In this document: piece by piece, positions 52,597 to 64,000 of the stretch
Layout of the letters: each line of letters opens with the position of its first letter
Position numbering within the stretch: the stretch's first letter is position 1
Assembly (NCBI RefSeq): GCF_013214165.1
Contig: NZ_JABSSM010000018.1
Coordinates: forward strand, 62,001 to 126,000
DNA: 64,000 bases
Direction: 5' to 3'
From: Shewanella sp.
Lineage (GTDB): Bacteria; Pseudomonadota; Gammaproteobacteria; Enterobacterales; Shewanellaceae
Program-made: the position numbers and the translations under genes
Notes under the pieces: generated by a model
Database searches by the model: none
What the model was told of the DNA's origin: nothing
The model's input: the letters and a program-made list of their open reading frames with translations, nothing else

Positions 52597-53595
52597 TCAA
52601 CCGCGCACTAGATAATCTATGGTTGGCAGGGTCACGAGACTCAGCACGGTCCCTAACATGATAGCCTGAGCACTGATACTGGCTTTCACTCGGTACCTCT
52701 GTGCCAGTAAGAACACACTGGCTGCCGTGGGTAATGCCGCGAGCAGCACACCCATGATTAACCAGTCTCCCTCGACCCCAAAGGCCATTAAGAGTACATA
52801 GGCCAGCCCTGGTTGTATTACTAATTTGCACACATTAATCCAGCTCAATTCGGCGATATGCTCAAGCCTGCCTTGTTTAGCCGCCACTCGAAAAGCCTCA
52901 CCTGGGCGAGCCGACGTCAAAGGGAGTTCTTGCCCTGCGCTTGCTTTGGCGAGCACCATGCCTATCGCGAATAGGGCACAGGGGCTAGATGTCATGCCTA
53001 TCTGGCGTAACATTATCGATAACGATTCATTGACTTGAATGTTGAGGGCCGAAATTGCCATGCCTATGCAGCTGCCAATCACAATCGGGTTTTGTAGCAG
53101 AGACTGAAAGATGACGATCAGGGGGGAGACCTGTTTCTGTCCTTGATACAACTCGATAGTGACCAAGACCAGGGCAAACATGATGACAGATAGCAGGGTC
53201 GCGATGGCGGCTGCGGTTAATGCGTTAGCATTATCCGGAAACAGTATGCTCAGTAGAGGCATGCCGATAAAAGCGCAGTTACCGAATGTGGTGTTTAGCG
53301 CCCTGAGTGAGGCGATATCTGTGCGGCCTTTGTTGGTGATATGGGACACCAAGATCACCAAAATATAGGTGAGTACCATAGCCAAGCTATAACCGCCAAT
53401 AAATCCCCACTGTAAGATCCCTTCGATGGGCGTTTCAGCCAAGGCAATCAGCATGATAGCCGGAAATGCGATGTAATAGACGTATTGGTTTAATACTTGA
53501 TCGCTATCCGGTGACAGGATCCTGCTTTTCTGGATAAGCGAGCCTAGTAACATGATCCCAAGTACGGCAAACAATGGAGTTAAGATAGGTGACAT
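52597..53595 (-). CDS. AEC-family permease
   Basis: A 332 aa membrane protein with ten helices, of the auxin-efflux-carrier family (LTPLFAVLGIMLLGSLIQKS at the start, FPAIMLIALAETP in helix 2, NTTFGNCAFIGMPLLSILFP in helix 4, and a C-terminal half repeating the fold). Bacterial AEC proteins carry dicarboxylates or similar anions. The ATG at 53595 follows GGGATGG; three extra upstream codons are possible. Confidence 0.82.
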   Translation of the reverse strand: MSPILTPLFAVLGIMLLGSLIQKSRILSPDSDQVLNQYVYYIAFPAIMLIALAETPIEGILQWGFIGGYSLAMVLTYILVILVSHITNKGRTDIASLRALNTTFGNCAFIGMPLLSILFPDNANALTAAAIATLLSVIMFALVLVTIELYQGQKQVSPLIVIFQSLLQNPIVIGSCIGMAISALNIQVNESLSIMLRQIGMTSSPCALFAIGMVLAKASAGQELPLTSARPGEAFRVAAKQGRLEHIAELSWINVCKLVIQPGLAYVLLMAFGVEGDWLIMGVLLAALPTAASVFLLAQRYRVKASISAQAIMLGTVLSLVTLPTIDYLVRG

Positions 53596-53916
53596 CAATA
53601 CCATCCCTAATGTGAGTCGTAAGACGAGGTGTTTGTGTTGTTTCTAGTCAAAATAACACAGTTTTTCATTGGGATGCTATTAAGCTAAGGTCTAAGGGCC
53701 TGTTTGGATTTTGCTTGGTGGCGCCTCAGTTAGAGATATTTTTTTGGGACTTGGGCTGGAATATGGCCCTTCATTGGCGGGAGAATGCCAAGGGGCTGAA
53801 AATGTTGACCCGTCTTCTTAATGCAAACAGAGAGCCCAGTCTAGTCTGCTCACCTAAGATGAGTTTCCAAGTGTCTGTCAGGCCCTCTAAATGCTGGTAG
53901 TTATATCAATTTTGCG
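53596..53916. other. Intergenic region, about 320 bp
   Basis: Contains the promoter side of the AEC gene and the 3' side of the DUF416 gene. A 61-codon plus-strand frame at 53715 has no ribosome site or protein character. Nothing else was recognised. Confidence 0.4.
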
Positions 53917-54522
53917 TTATTTCTCGGTCAGTCCGATACCTATGTTTGATACGCCCGCGGCGATGATCTCTTTTCGCAACGATTTTACAAAGTCGGCATT
54001 CAACTTAGGATTGTCTTCGATCAGTTGCAGTAGTGTGTTTTGCAGCTCTTTCTCTTCTACCATGACCTCATGATTAAAGATGTAGTCATCGAACGCATCA
54101 TCGTCGAGTTCGACATCGGAAATTGCTTCTATGTAGTTGGCAACTGTGCTCGAAGAGAGTTTACTGATGTTGACGATATCTTCTTCGACTTTACTCTGTA
54201 TGGTACTCAAGAGGGCGATGATCGCCGTGGTCGCGTCCATGGCGGGGTAGACCCCATAGGCATCGAAGTTGGCAGGATCTGGAGTGATTAGCTCTAATCT
54301 TTCTAGGTAGATATCAATATTGAGCTTTAACTTTTTATCGTAGATAGATTGCCATAGTAGGCTAAGTGCAGTATCGAGTACTTGTGGATCTCCAAACTCA
54401 CACACCTCTGAAAAAAGTTGATAGTTAGGCAGCATACGTTGGCACAATGCGATGGCGAATACTTTCTTCTGTTGCAAGTCTAACGCTTTTACGCGTTTAA
54501 AGAAGCCGGGTTTGTTTGTCAT
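53917..54522 (-). CDS. DUF416 (YjaG) family protein
   Basis: A 201 aa cytosolic, mostly helical protein of the DUF416/YjaG family (ALDLQQKKVFAIALCQRMLP, NYQLFSEVCEFGD, YGVYPAMDATTAIIALLSTI). Function unknown. Its start codon lies 26 bp inside the 3' end of barA, so it is translated from the same message in another frame, an arrangement that suggests coupling. Confidence 0.85.
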   Translation of the reverse strand: MTNKPGFFKRVKALDLQQKKVFAIALCQRMLPNYQLFSEVCEFGDPQVLDTALSLLWQSIYDKKLKLNIDIYLERLELITPDPANFDAYGVYPAMDATTAIIALLSTIQSKVEEDIVNISKLSSSTVANYIEAISDVELDDDAFDDYIFNHEVMVEEKELQNTLLQLIEDNPKLNADFVKSLRKEIIAAGVSNIGIGLTEK

Positions 54523-57292
54523 CTAATACATCCGTTGATAACTGTGATAACACTTGATTTGCCGCCGATTCTACCTTAGTTAGTTCATCAAGTAACTCAA
54601 GTATTTCAGGTTCCACCTTGGCGATACCTATTCCTTGCTTTAACCGCGATTCTATCTCATGGCAAAGTTTCTGTGTCGTGGGTACGCCGCAGTAACAACT
54701 GGCGCCATGTAGCTTATGTACTGTGGCGAGCATCTGTTTCTCATCGAAGTTATCTAAGCTGTCTTGGAGCTGTTCAGAGGTTTCAGGGAGTGACTCCAGC
54801 AACATCTTAAGCATATCCAGGGCTAAGTCTGTCTTATTATTTGCCTGGGTTAAACACAGATCCCAATTTAGGGTGAACTGATCGAAGTGGGTGAATCTGG
54901 GACGGGTCTTCCAACGGCTGATGACACTTCTAAGCGAGGCTTCATCTATGGGTTTAGGTAAGTAGCCATCCATACCACTTTGTTCGATCCGTTCTCTCTC
55001 TTCGGCGATTGTGTGTGCCGTCACCGCTATGATAGGCGTGTTACGATTGAGGGAGTGTTGACGTATCTGTTTCGTGGCGCTGATGCCATCTGTGCCAGGC
55101 ATCTGTATATCCATGAATATAATGTCAAAACTACGCTCCTGAGCCTGCTTGATGGCGCCCAAGCCGCTATTGACAACCGTGACTTGGCTGACGACTTCTT
55201 TTAGCAAGGTATCGATGAGCTTTAGGTTTGCCGGATTATCATCGACAGCCAGTACACTCATGGCTTCTCTCGAAATCGGCACGGGAGGCGTGTACTCTTT
55301 GAGTAGTTGCTGGCTTTCTGAGTGAGGTTGAGGATCTATCAAGATCTGAGCCAGTACCTTCTCGCCTATTGGCGCCGACACTAGCTTATCGACAAAGGGC
55401 AAGATGCTGTGGAGTTCATGCTGCTGATCTGTGCCGATAAAGACGAGATAGCGACACCTGGTTTTTATCTTTTCCAGCTGTGAGGTGATATCACAGCCTT
55501 TGTCCAGCCCCTTGTTGCTGATCAGGGCGTAATCATAAAGGGTATCGTGCTGAGTGAAATGATGCTCCAGCTGCTCACTGGAGCGAATGTTAGTCAGCCG
55601 CATTCCCCAATGCCTTACCAGGCGATCTAAGGTGTTGTTAGACAGCTCTCTGGATTCAAGCAACAAGATAGTCTTATTGAGCAGTTTATCCACCGATTGG
55701 ACCTGACCTATTGGATATAGGCTGGTGTTGAGAGGGAGGGTGAACCAGAAGGTTGACCCCGTATTGGGCTTCGAATGACAGCCTATCTGGCCGCCCATGC
55801 GGTTGATCAGTCGCTTAGTGATGATAAGTCCAAGACCCGTGCCGCCAAAGCGACGGGAAATGGATGAGTCTGCCTGGCCAAATGCCTGAAAAAGCAATTC
55901 TTGCTGATCCCCATCGATACCAATGCCGGTATCGATGACTTCGCATCTTAGATTGACCTTGTCATCGGTCGATTCGGTCAGCTGTAGTGTTAAATGCACG
56001 CTACCACTATCGGTGAACTTGATGGCATTACCCACCAGGTTAGTGATGATCTGGCTAAAGCGCATCGCATCGCCGGAGAGGTCTTCCGGGATCGATTGGT
56101 CGATATCTACCACTAACTCAATATCCTTGTCACGGGCACTGTTAGACAACAAGGTGATGGTATCGTCTAAGGTTTCTCTCAGTGCGAATGGCATGTTCTC
56201 CAACACCATTTTACCGGCTTCGAGTTTCGAGAAATCTAAGATGTCGTTGATGATCCCCAGCAGATTCGTCGCGCTTTTTTCTATGGTATTGACATAGTCC
56301 TGCTGACTCGAATGCAGCGGCGTCTTGAGCAGCTGTTTGGCAAAGCCTATGACGCCGTTGAGCGGAGTCCTTAATTCATGGGACATGTTGGCAAGGAATT
56401 CTGATTTTATTCGACTCGCCTCTAATGCGCGTTTCTTGGCGAGATCCAGCTCGACGTTCTGGATCTCGATCTGCTCTAAGGTTTCCCTTAAATCCGAGGT
56501 GGCCTGATCGATATTTTGCTGCATCTCTTCGTGATATTCGGACAGGGAACCTGCCATGGCGTTAATGCCACGTTTGAGCAGATCCAGCTCGCCGATCAAG
56601 TTACCATCTACCCGGGTATCTAGCTTGCCTTCACGGATCTTAGCCACGACTCGTACCATCTCAGTGATGGGTTGAGTGACGTTTTTAACCAGTCTGAAGG
56701 TGAAGAGTAAATTCAGCTGAACACCGATTAACACGATAATAAAGGCGGCAACGGCGGCCCTATGTTGCTCGAGTAGTGCATTCTCTTTATTGACTAATAC
56801 CGCGATATAGCCGAGCTTAACGGCGAGCAGGCGTTCGGTATCCTTGTTTTCATCGGTATTAAGGTGAAGTTCATTATCGGATGAGAAAATAGGCGTGCGC
56901 AGTATTATGCTGTCACCGACTTGTTCGAGCTGAGTGTTGAGTAGGCTGGTAAAAGGCTGATCGTAGCGCATCATTTCATGATTTTTATAATGATGTGAGG
57001 TGACTATGACACGATTATTGGTATCGAAAATGGCAATAAACTGCACTAAAGAGGCTTTATTTAGCTGGATGGCTGTGATCAGTTTTTTGGTACTTTCAAA
57101 GTCGTTGTTCTCAAGTCCAATGGCAGCTGCGATCGCCAGTGGCTCAATAATATTACTGCCTTGCTCTATGAGAGTTTGTTCGAGTTCATAGAAACGATTT
57201 ATGGTAAAATAGCTGCCCAGTAGCACACCAACTAGAATCGTCGGCGCTAACGCGAGTACAAGTACCCAAGAGCGGAGACTGTATTTCGTCAT
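54497..57292 (-). CDS. barA: BarA, hybrid sensor histidine kinase
   Basis: A 931 aa inner-membrane tripartite kinase that signals to UvrY (GacS/GacA type), controlling the csr system. The ATG at 57292 gives MTKYSLRSWVLVLALAPTIL, matching BarA proteins. Order: transmembrane helix (about 8–30), periplasmic sensor, second helix (about 165–185), HAMP, HisKA with FLANMSHELRTPLNGVIGF (about 290), HATPase with the N, G1 and G2 boxes (NLVGNAIKFTDSG, GTGLGLIITKRL), receiver (about 675–795, FMDIQMPGTDGISA) and HPt with VHKLHGASCYCG. An 18-base-longer start (MNNAD) exists. Confidence 0.93.
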   Translation of the reverse strand: MTKYSLRSWVLVLALAPTILVGVLLGSYFTINRFYELEQTLIEQGSNIIEPLAIAAAIGLENNDFESTKKLITAIQLNKASLVQFIAIFDTNNRVIVTSHHYKNHEMMRYDQPFTSLLNTQLEQVGDSIILRTPIFSSDNELHLNTDENKDTERLLAVKLGYIAVLVNKENALLEQHRAAVAAFIIVLIGVQLNLLFTFRLVKNVTQPITEMVRVVAKIREGKLDTRVDGNLIGELDLLKRGINAMAGSLSEYHEEMQQNIDQATSDLRETLEQIEIQNVELDLAKKRALEASRIKSEFLANMSHELRTPLNGVIGFAKQLLKTPLHSSQQDYVNTIEKSATNLLGIINDILDFSKLEAGKMVLENMPFALRETLDDTITLLSNSARDKDIELVVDIDQSIPEDLSGDAMRFSQIITNLVGNAIKFTDSGSVHLTLQLTESTDDKVNLRCEVIDTGIGIDGDQQELLFQAFGQADSSISRRFGGTGLGLIITKRLINRMGGQIGCHSKPNTGSTFWFTLPLNTSLYPIGQVQSVDKLLNKTILLLESRELSNNTLDRLVRHWGMRLTNIRSSEQLEHHFTQHDTLYDYALISNKGLDKGCDITSQLEKIKTRCRYLVFIGTDQQHELHSILPFVDKLVSAPIGEKVLAQILIDPQPHSESQQLLKEYTPPVPISREAMSVLAVDDNPANLKLIDTLLKEVVSQVTVVNSGLGAIKQAQERSFDIIFMDIQMPGTDGISATKQIRQHSLNRNTPIIAVTAHTIAEERERIEQSGMDGYLPKPIDEASLRSVISRWKTRPRFTHFDQFTLNWDLCLTQANNKTDLALDMLKMLLESLPETSEQLQDSLDNFDEKQMLATVHKLHGASCYCGVPTTQKLCHEIESRLKQGIGIAKVEPEILELLDELTKVESAANQVLSQLSTDVLDDKQTRLL

Positions 57293-57409
57293 GTTATCGG
57301 CGTTATTCATTAAGTTAGCTGATTCTACCTGTATTATTGACAAACGTGTCACTAGACTGCCAGAGAATAGGCGGTCTTGGCCAGTATTATTATCGATTTA
57401 GAGGCCTCA

Positions 57410-58771
57410 ATGGCACAGTTTTTTAAAGCAAAACCAAATAGTTCTAAGCAAATATCAGCCAAAATAAGCTTAGAGGTGACTCAGCTCGATCATTTGGGGG
57501 CGGGTATTGCTCATCAGGATGGCAAGATTATCTTCGTGCCAGGGGCGTTACCGGGAGAGAGCGTGACAGGGCAGTTGACCGAGCAGAAGAAGCGCCATGC
57601 TCGTGCAACATTGCAACAGGTCGTCACGCCGTCTCCGGATAGAGTCGCGCCCAAATGTGCTCATTATGACCAGTGTGGTGGCTGCGACCTGCAACATCTG
57701 GCAATCGATAAACAACGTAGCCATAAACAAGATGCCCTCATCAGTCTTATGGCTAGACTGGGTCAAGCACAAGCCGAGACATTGGCCCCGGCACTGATAG
57801 GCAAAGAGTGGGATTATCGACGCCGTGCCAGACTGGCGACGTTTTATGATAGAAATACTAAGCACACCACGCTGGGCTTCAGGGCTAAGGCGAGTAAACA
57901 AGTCATCAAGATAGCGCATTGCCCTGTGCTGGCGACGCCTCTGTCAGACCTGATCTTACCCTTGTCTAAGGTGCTCAATCAGCTCTCGGGTAAGAAAGCC
58001 TTGGGTCATGTGGAACTCATAGAAGCCAATAATGGACATTTTGTGGTGATCAGAATGACAAAAACCATGTTGGATAAAGACAGCGAAAAGTTGCGAGCAT
58101 TTGCCCTCAGTCACGGAGTTAGCCTGATAATACAAGGCAATGAATCAGATCTGACCTTGCTCAGTACTGAGTCCAAGATGCTGGAGCTTGGCTCAGATGA
58201 ACTGCCCTATTATGAGCTGGATAACGGGGTTAAGCTGAGTTTTACCCCAGGTAATTTTGTTCAGGTCAACGCCGAAATCAATAATGCCATGGTCAATCAA
58301 GCCGTGGACTGGTTATCCGTCGAAGCCAATGAGCGGGTGTTAGATCTCTTCTGTGGCGTCGGCAATTTCAGTCTGCCACTCGCTCACAAAGGTGCCGAGG
58401 TGATAGGTGTCGAAGGCGTGCCTGAGATGGTGCAACAAGCCAGAATGAATGCCAAACTGAGCGGCTTAGATAAGGTGTCTTTCTTTCATACCGATCTTAG
58501 CGCCGACCTTTCTAAACAGTCCTGGTTAGGTAAGGTAGATAAATTACTGCTAGACCCAGCCAGAGCCGGGGCGTTCGAGAGTCTGCAATGGCTGCAGAAA
58601 ATGAAACCTAAATCCATCGTTTATGTGTCATGTGATCCGGCCAGTCTGGCGCGAGACAGTGAGTCTCTGTTGAAGCATGGTTATAAGTTAACCAGGCTAG
58701 GTTTGATCGATATGTTTCCTCAAACCCATCACATTGAGGCCATGGCCTTGTTTGAATTGTATAGTGAGTAA
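57410..58771 (+). CDS. rlmD: RlmD, 23S rRNA m5U1939 methyltransferase
   Basis: A 453 aa SAM-dependent enzyme. The ATG at 57410 follows GAGG. It has a TRAM domain (about 20–75), four cysteines of an iron-sulfur cluster ([14 protein letters not shown] and a later HCPVLA), the methyltransferase fold with [20 protein letters not shown] (about 335) and the catalytic Cys in [12 protein letters not shown] (about 411). It methylates U1939 of 23S rRNA. It is divergent from barA, as in other Shewanella. Confidence 0.95.
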   Translation: MAQFFKAKPNSSKQISAKISLEVTQLDHLGAGIAHQDGKIIFVPGALPGESVTGQLTEQKKRHARATLQQVVTPSPDRVAPKCAHYDQCGGCDLQHLAIDKQRSHKQDALISLMARLGQAQAETLAPALIGKEWDYRRRARLATFYDRNTKHTTLGFRAKASKQVIKIAHCPVLATPLSDLILPLSKVLNQLSGKKALGHVELIEANNGHFVVIRMTKTMLDKDSEKLRAFALSHGVSLIIQGNESDLTLLSTESKMLELGSDELPYYELDNGVKLSFTPGNFVQVNAEINNAMVNQAVDWLSVEANERVLDLFCGVGNFSLPLAHKGAEVIGVEGVPEMVQQARMNAKLSGLDKVSFFHTDLSADLSKQSWLGKVDKLLLDPARAGAFESLQWLQKMKPKSIVYVSCDPASLARDSESLLKHGYKLTRLGLIDMFPQTHHIEAMALFELYSE

Positions 58772-58898
58772 CTAATTAACCCTTGAGTCAAGGTTTGTTA
58801 ATTGACATTGGAAGCGGAATGTTCAAGATAGGCATTCGGTGAGTAGGGATTAGGTTCCTGAGCGTACTTTAAGATTTAAAGTTAAGGATGTTATTGAG

Positions 58899-61103
58899 AT
58901 GGTATCAGTTCGAGAAGCACATTTTAGTGATCCGGATTTTCAGTTAGAAGACTGGGTCAATCGTTACATCAGTGACACAGATGAAGCCCAATCTCTACTC
59001 GAACTGCTGCGTCAGATTGAGACCCTGATGTTGCAGCATGGTAATGATACTAATCTGATCCAGCGTGCCAGAGAGTTGATAGAGATTCTCGCGCCGCTGA
59101 ACATGGATATCGAAACCTTACAGGCATCCGTCATCTTCGTGGCCTATGATGCCGGCATCTTAACCAAGGAGTCACTGGAGGAGTCCTTCGGTAAGGGGCT
59201 CGCCACCTTAGTGCGCAGTGTCGAAACCATGAATGCCATCGGCGCATTGAAAATCAATGACCAGTCCCGCGCCACTGAGCCTCAGATAGATAACATCCGC
59301 CGTATGTTACTGGCCATGGTGGAAGATGTCCGCGCCGTGGTGATCAAGCTCGCCGAACGCATCTGTTTGCTCAGAGAAGTCAAGACTGCCGATGAAGAGA
59401 CGCGAGTGCTCCTGGCCCGTGAAATTGCCGATATTTATGCGCCACTGGCCAACCGACTCGGGATCGGCCAACTGAAGTGGGAACTCGAAGATATATCATT
59501 TCGCTATCTTCATCCGCAAACCTATAAAGACATCGCCAAGCAGCTAGATGGTAAGCGACTGGATCGTGAGACCTTTATCGACAATTTTGTCGATCAACTG
59601 CAAGCCAGACTCGATAAAGATCACATCAGGGCCAAGGTGTATGGCCGCCCTAAACATATCTATAGCATCTGGAAGAAGATGAAGGGTAAAGATCTTAAGT
59701 TCGATGAACTGTTCGATGTCCGCGCGGTACGCATTGTCACCGATAGGCTGCAGGACTGTTATGGTGCCTTAGGTGTGGTACATACGCTGTGGCATCATAT
59801 TCCCCGGGAGTTCGACGATTATGTCGCTAATCCTAAACCCAACGGTTATCAGTCTATCCATACCATAGTCGTGGGTCCCGAGGGTAAAACCGTCGAGATC
59901 CAGATCCGCACCGAGCAGATGCATGAAGATGCCGAGCTCGGGGTCGCCGCTCACTGGAAATATAAAGAGGGCACCAGCGGCGGTAAGCAGACGGGTTATG
60001 AAGAGAAGATTAACTGGCTACGCAAGATCTTGCAGTGGCAAGAGGATGTGGCCGAGAGTGGCAACCTAGTCGAAGAGGTTCGCAGCCAGGTCTTCGAAGA
60101 CCGGGTCTATGTGTTTACCCCTAGCGGTGAGGTGGTCGACCTGCCGCTTGGCTCGACGGTACTCGATTTCGCCTACTATATTCATTCCCATGTGGGACAT
60201 AAGTGTATAGGGGCAAAAGTCGATGGCCGCATCGTGCCCTTTACCTATCAGGTGGAAACGGGCCAGCGCATCGAGATCATCACCTCTAAGCAGCCTAATC
60301 CTAAGCGTGACTGGCTAAATCCCCACCTAGGTTACATTCGCTCATCTCGAGCGCGTTCTAAGATCCAACACTGGTTTAAACAGCAAGACAGAGACAAGAA
60401 CTGTGCTGCTGGGCGTGAGATGATGGAAACTGAGCTTTCACGTGTGGGACTCAAGCTCAAAGACGCTCAAAGTGCGGTGGAGCGGTTTAATATGGTGAGC
60501 ATGGATGACCTCTTAGCCGCGATCGGTGGTGGAGATGTCAGGCTCAACCAGGTGGTTAATCATGTACAGAGCCAGATGCGTAAGCATGAGCTATCCGATG
60601 CGGAAGCGGTCGAAGATCTGGTGAAGAAGAGTCAGAGTAAGGCGGGAAAGAAAGGTAAGGGCCAGGTTGAAGTGAATGGCGTGGGCAACTTGATGAATCA
60701 TATCGCCCGTTGTTGCCAGCCGGTACCCGGGGATGAGATCTTTGGTTTCATCACCAAGGGCCGTGGGATCTCGGTGCACAGGGCCGATTGTGATCAAGTC
60801 AAAGAGTTAATCCGCGCCCATCCTGAACGTACTGTCGATGTGGTGTGGGGAGAGAATTATTCCGGCGGCTATAAGATCCGCTTGCGGATCATCGCCAATG
60901 ACAGATCGGGTCTGTTGCGTGATCTGACCTCGGTACTCGCCGCCGAAAAAACCCATGTGATGGCGATGAGCACATCATCGGATGTTAAGACACAGACGGC
61001 CGCTATCGAACTCGAGTTGGAGTTGTATAATCTCGATGGACTCTCTAAGGTGTTGGCGAAAATTAATCAGGTGGAAGGCGTGAGTGAAGCCAGACGCTTG
61101 TAG
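58899..61103 (+). CDS. relA: RelA, (p)ppGpp synthetase I
   Basis: A 734 aa ribosome-associated alarmone synthetase (E. coli 744). The N-terminal HD-like region is degenerate, with no intact HDxxED, so hydrolase activity is not expected. The synthetase domain has KKMKGKDLKFDELFDVRAVR (about 265) and YQSIHTIVVGPEGKTVEIQI (about 318). A TGS domain follows (RVYVFTPSGEVVDLPLGSTV, about 405), then the zinc-finger-like IARCCQPVPGDEI (about 605) and a C-terminal ACT domain (IIANDRSGLLRDLTSVLAAE, about 665). Confidence 0.96.
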   Translation: MVSVREAHFSDPDFQLEDWVNRYISDTDEAQSLLELLRQIETLMLQHGNDTNLIQRARELIEILAPLNMDIETLQASVIFVAYDAGILTKESLEESFGKGLATLVRSVETMNAIGALKINDQSRATEPQIDNIRRMLLAMVEDVRAVVIKLAERICLLREVKTADEETRVLLAREIADIYAPLANRLGIGQLKWELEDISFRYLHPQTYKDIAKQLDGKRLDRETFIDNFVDQLQARLDKDHIRAKVYGRPKHIYSIWKKMKGKDLKFDELFDVRAVRIVTDRLQDCYGALGVVHTLWHHIPREFDDYVANPKPNGYQSIHTIVVGPEGKTVEIQIRTEQMHEDAELGVAAHWKYKEGTSGGKQTGYEEKINWLRKILQWQEDVAESGNLVEEVRSQVFEDRVYVFTPSGEVVDLPLGSTVLDFAYYIHSHVGHKCIGAKVDGRIVPFTYQVETGQRIEIITSKQPNPKRDWLNPHLGYIRSSRARSKIQHWFKQQDRDKNCAAGREMMETELSRVGLKLKDAQSAVERFNMVSMDDLLAAIGGGDVRLNQVVNHVQSQMRKHELSDAEAVEDLVKKSQSKAGKKGKGQVEVNGVGNLMNHIARCCQPVPGDEIFGFITKGRGISVHRADCDQVKELIRAHPERTVDVVWGENYSGGYKIRLRIIANDRSGLLRDLTSVLAAEKTHVMAMSTSSDVKTQTAAIELELELYNLDGLSKVLAKINQVEGVSEARRL

Positions 61104-61135
61104 CCTAAATCGAGTGGTTACCCTTATTTAATCAA

Positions 61136-61156
61136 GGCGGCTGTTGCCGCCTTTTT
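61136..61156 (+). terminator. Rho-independent terminator after relA
   Basis: GGCGGC, loop TGTT, GCCGCC, then five T. It overlaps the leader of mazG. Confidence 0.82.
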
Positions 61157-61176
61157 ATATGGCTTACGGAATTAAG

Positions 61177-61974
61177 ATGAAAAACAGTGAAATTCAACCG
61201 CTACTGGATGTGATGGCAAGGCTCAGGGATCCGCAATCGGGTTGCCCCTGGGATCTGGCGCAATCATTTAGCACTATTGTGCCTTTTACCTTAGAAGAGG
61301 CCTATGAAGTTGCCGACACCATAGAGCGTATGGCCTTAGATGAGCTTCCCGATGAGCTTGGGGACTTGCTGTTTCAGGTGGTGTTCTATTGCCAGCTGGG
61401 TAAAGAGCAAGGCCTGTTCGATTTCGGGGATGTAGTCGAGAAAATATGCAACAAGCTTACTTCGAGACATCCCCATGTATTTGGCTCTCTTAAAGAGGCG
61501 AGCGCCGAGCAAGTGAAGCAAAATTGGGAAAGCATAAAAGCCAAAGAGCGCAGGGATAAATCCCTTCATTCGGTATTGGATAACATTCCGCTTGCCTTAC
61601 CTGCACTGACTCGCTCGGTTAAAATTCAGCAACGCGTCGCCCGAGTCGGGTTCGACTGGGATGATTTGGGCCCAGTAGTGGATAAAATTCATGAGGAGAT
61701 CGACGAAGTCTTGCATGAGGTCAGATTAGATAAGCCGATACAAGAGAAGATACAAGATGAGATGGGCGATCTGTTATTTGCCGTGACTAACCTAGCACGT
61801 CATCTAGGTATTGAACCTGAGCAGGCCCTGCGTCAGGCAAATGCCAAGTTTGAACGACGTTTCAGAGGCGTCGAAACCTTAGCAAGCAAGAGCGGTAAAT
61901 CGATGGAAGCCCACAGCCTAAGCGAACTCGATGGCTATTGGGATCGGGTAAAGCGTAATGAAGTGCACAAATAG
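61177..61974 (+). CDS. mazG: MazG, nucleoside triphosphate pyrophosphohydrolase
   Basis: A 265 aa protein (E. coli 263) that hydrolyses NTPs to NMPs and lowers (p)ppGpp. Two MazG domains. The first has CPWDLAQSFSTIVPFTLEEA, with the EExxD metal motif (EEAYEVAD…DELGDLLFQV) and the diagnostic KICNKLTSRHPHVFG. The second, at the C-terminus, has EEIDEVLHEV and DEMGDLLFAV. The ATG at 61177 is chosen because GGA lies just upstream and the length then fits. Located right after relA, a functional pairing common in gammaproteobacteria. Confidence 0.95.
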   Translation: MKNSEIQPLLDVMARLRDPQSGCPWDLAQSFSTIVPFTLEEAYEVADTIERMALDELPDELGDLLFQVVFYCQLGKEQGLFDFGDVVEKICNKLTSRHPHVFGSLKEASAEQVKQNWESIKAKERRDKSLHSVLDNIPLALPALTRSVKIQQRVARVGFDWDDLGPVVDKIHEEIDEVLHEVRLDKPIQEKIQDEMGDLLFAVTNLARHLGIEPEQALRQANAKFERRFRGVETLASKSGKSMEAHSLSELDGYWDRVKRNEVHK

Positions 61975-63726
<1,752 letters not shown>

Positions 63727-63738
63727 ATCAGTGACATT

Positions 63739-63771
63739 AAGCCGCTTCCAAATTCTGGAAGCGGCTTTTTT
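63739..63771 (+). terminator. Rho-independent terminator after pyrG
   Basis: AAGCCGCTTCCA, loop AATTC, TGGAAGCGGCTT, then T-run. A classical strong hairpin. Confidence 0.9.
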
Positions 63772-63844
63772 GTTTGCTGATGATGTGAATTCGGATAAAT
63801 AAATTTTAGTTTTACTTTATTTTTGATTTTATTTTTAAACTTAA

Positions 63845-64000
<156 letters not shown>

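Noticed and set aside
53715-53900. 61-codon plus-strand frame between the AEC and DUF416 genes
   Set aside because: No ribosome site, GTG-type start, no protein-like pattern.

Overview
The window looks like a Shewanella chromosome (Gammaproteobacteria, probably marine). The evidence is gene order and content: barA–rlmD–relA–mazG–pyrG–eno, nrdR–ribD–ribE–ribBX–ribH–nusB–thiL–pgpA, the RibBX variant, EttA, TrhP with a YfhL-type ferredoxin, and several c-di-GMP proteins. The species cannot be fixed from the sequence alone.

Layout. 1–2.3 kb: the 3' end of a DUF998-like membrane gene, then a mercury-uptake cluster (merR, a MerR-type operator, merT, merP and a GDCCVxC protein) with no merA. 2.3–3.0 kb: two decayed genes, one of them MerT/MerF-like. 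3.1–17.7 kb: chromosomal genes on both strands: a secreted phosphoesterase lipoprotein, yfhL and trhP behind a perfect FNR/EtrA box, an HDOD protein, two EAL proteins, a thioesterase, a periplasmic binding protein, a DEAD-box helicase and an outer-membrane protein. 18.0–28.9 kb: a zinc-ribbon protein, a metY pseudogene with several lesions, a YdcZ transporter pair with a divergent LysR regulator, an MFS exporter with a divergent AraC regulator, a Crp-like regulator, rsuA, a DUF3300 protein, a MmcQ/YjbR protein and a second phosphoesterase.

28.9–34.8 kb is an accessory region. It is built from a repeated non-coding element (called element A here), fragments of an IS3-type transposase, an IS91-associated integrase and a group II intron 3' end, a decayed REP-associated tyrosine transposase (RAYT), and a few small cargo genes. 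34.8–44.3 kb returns to core genes (ettA, glyA, nrdR, the riboflavin operon, nusB, thiL, pgpA). 44.3–49.7 kb is a second accessory block. It holds another complete element A, an intact RAYT with its REP and a tandem array, a membrane-anchored DUF4041/GIY-YIG nuclease whose architecture matches the SNIPE anti-phage protein, two small ORFs and a third RAYT remnant. 49.7–64 kb is core again (a Gate-domain membrane protein, recN with two LexA boxes, an AEC transporter, DUF416, barA, rlmD, relA, mazG, pyrG and the start of eno).

The most unusual signal is in the two accessory blocks. Element A occurs in several copies with one fixed right end (CTCGATAAAT) and different flanking DNA each time. Its left half carries short hairpins whose stems differ from copy to copy while loops (CTGGA, AGGGA, TGGA) and flanking words stay the same. 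This suggests an undescribed modular repeat family living alongside RAYT/REP elements and a likely phage-defence gene.
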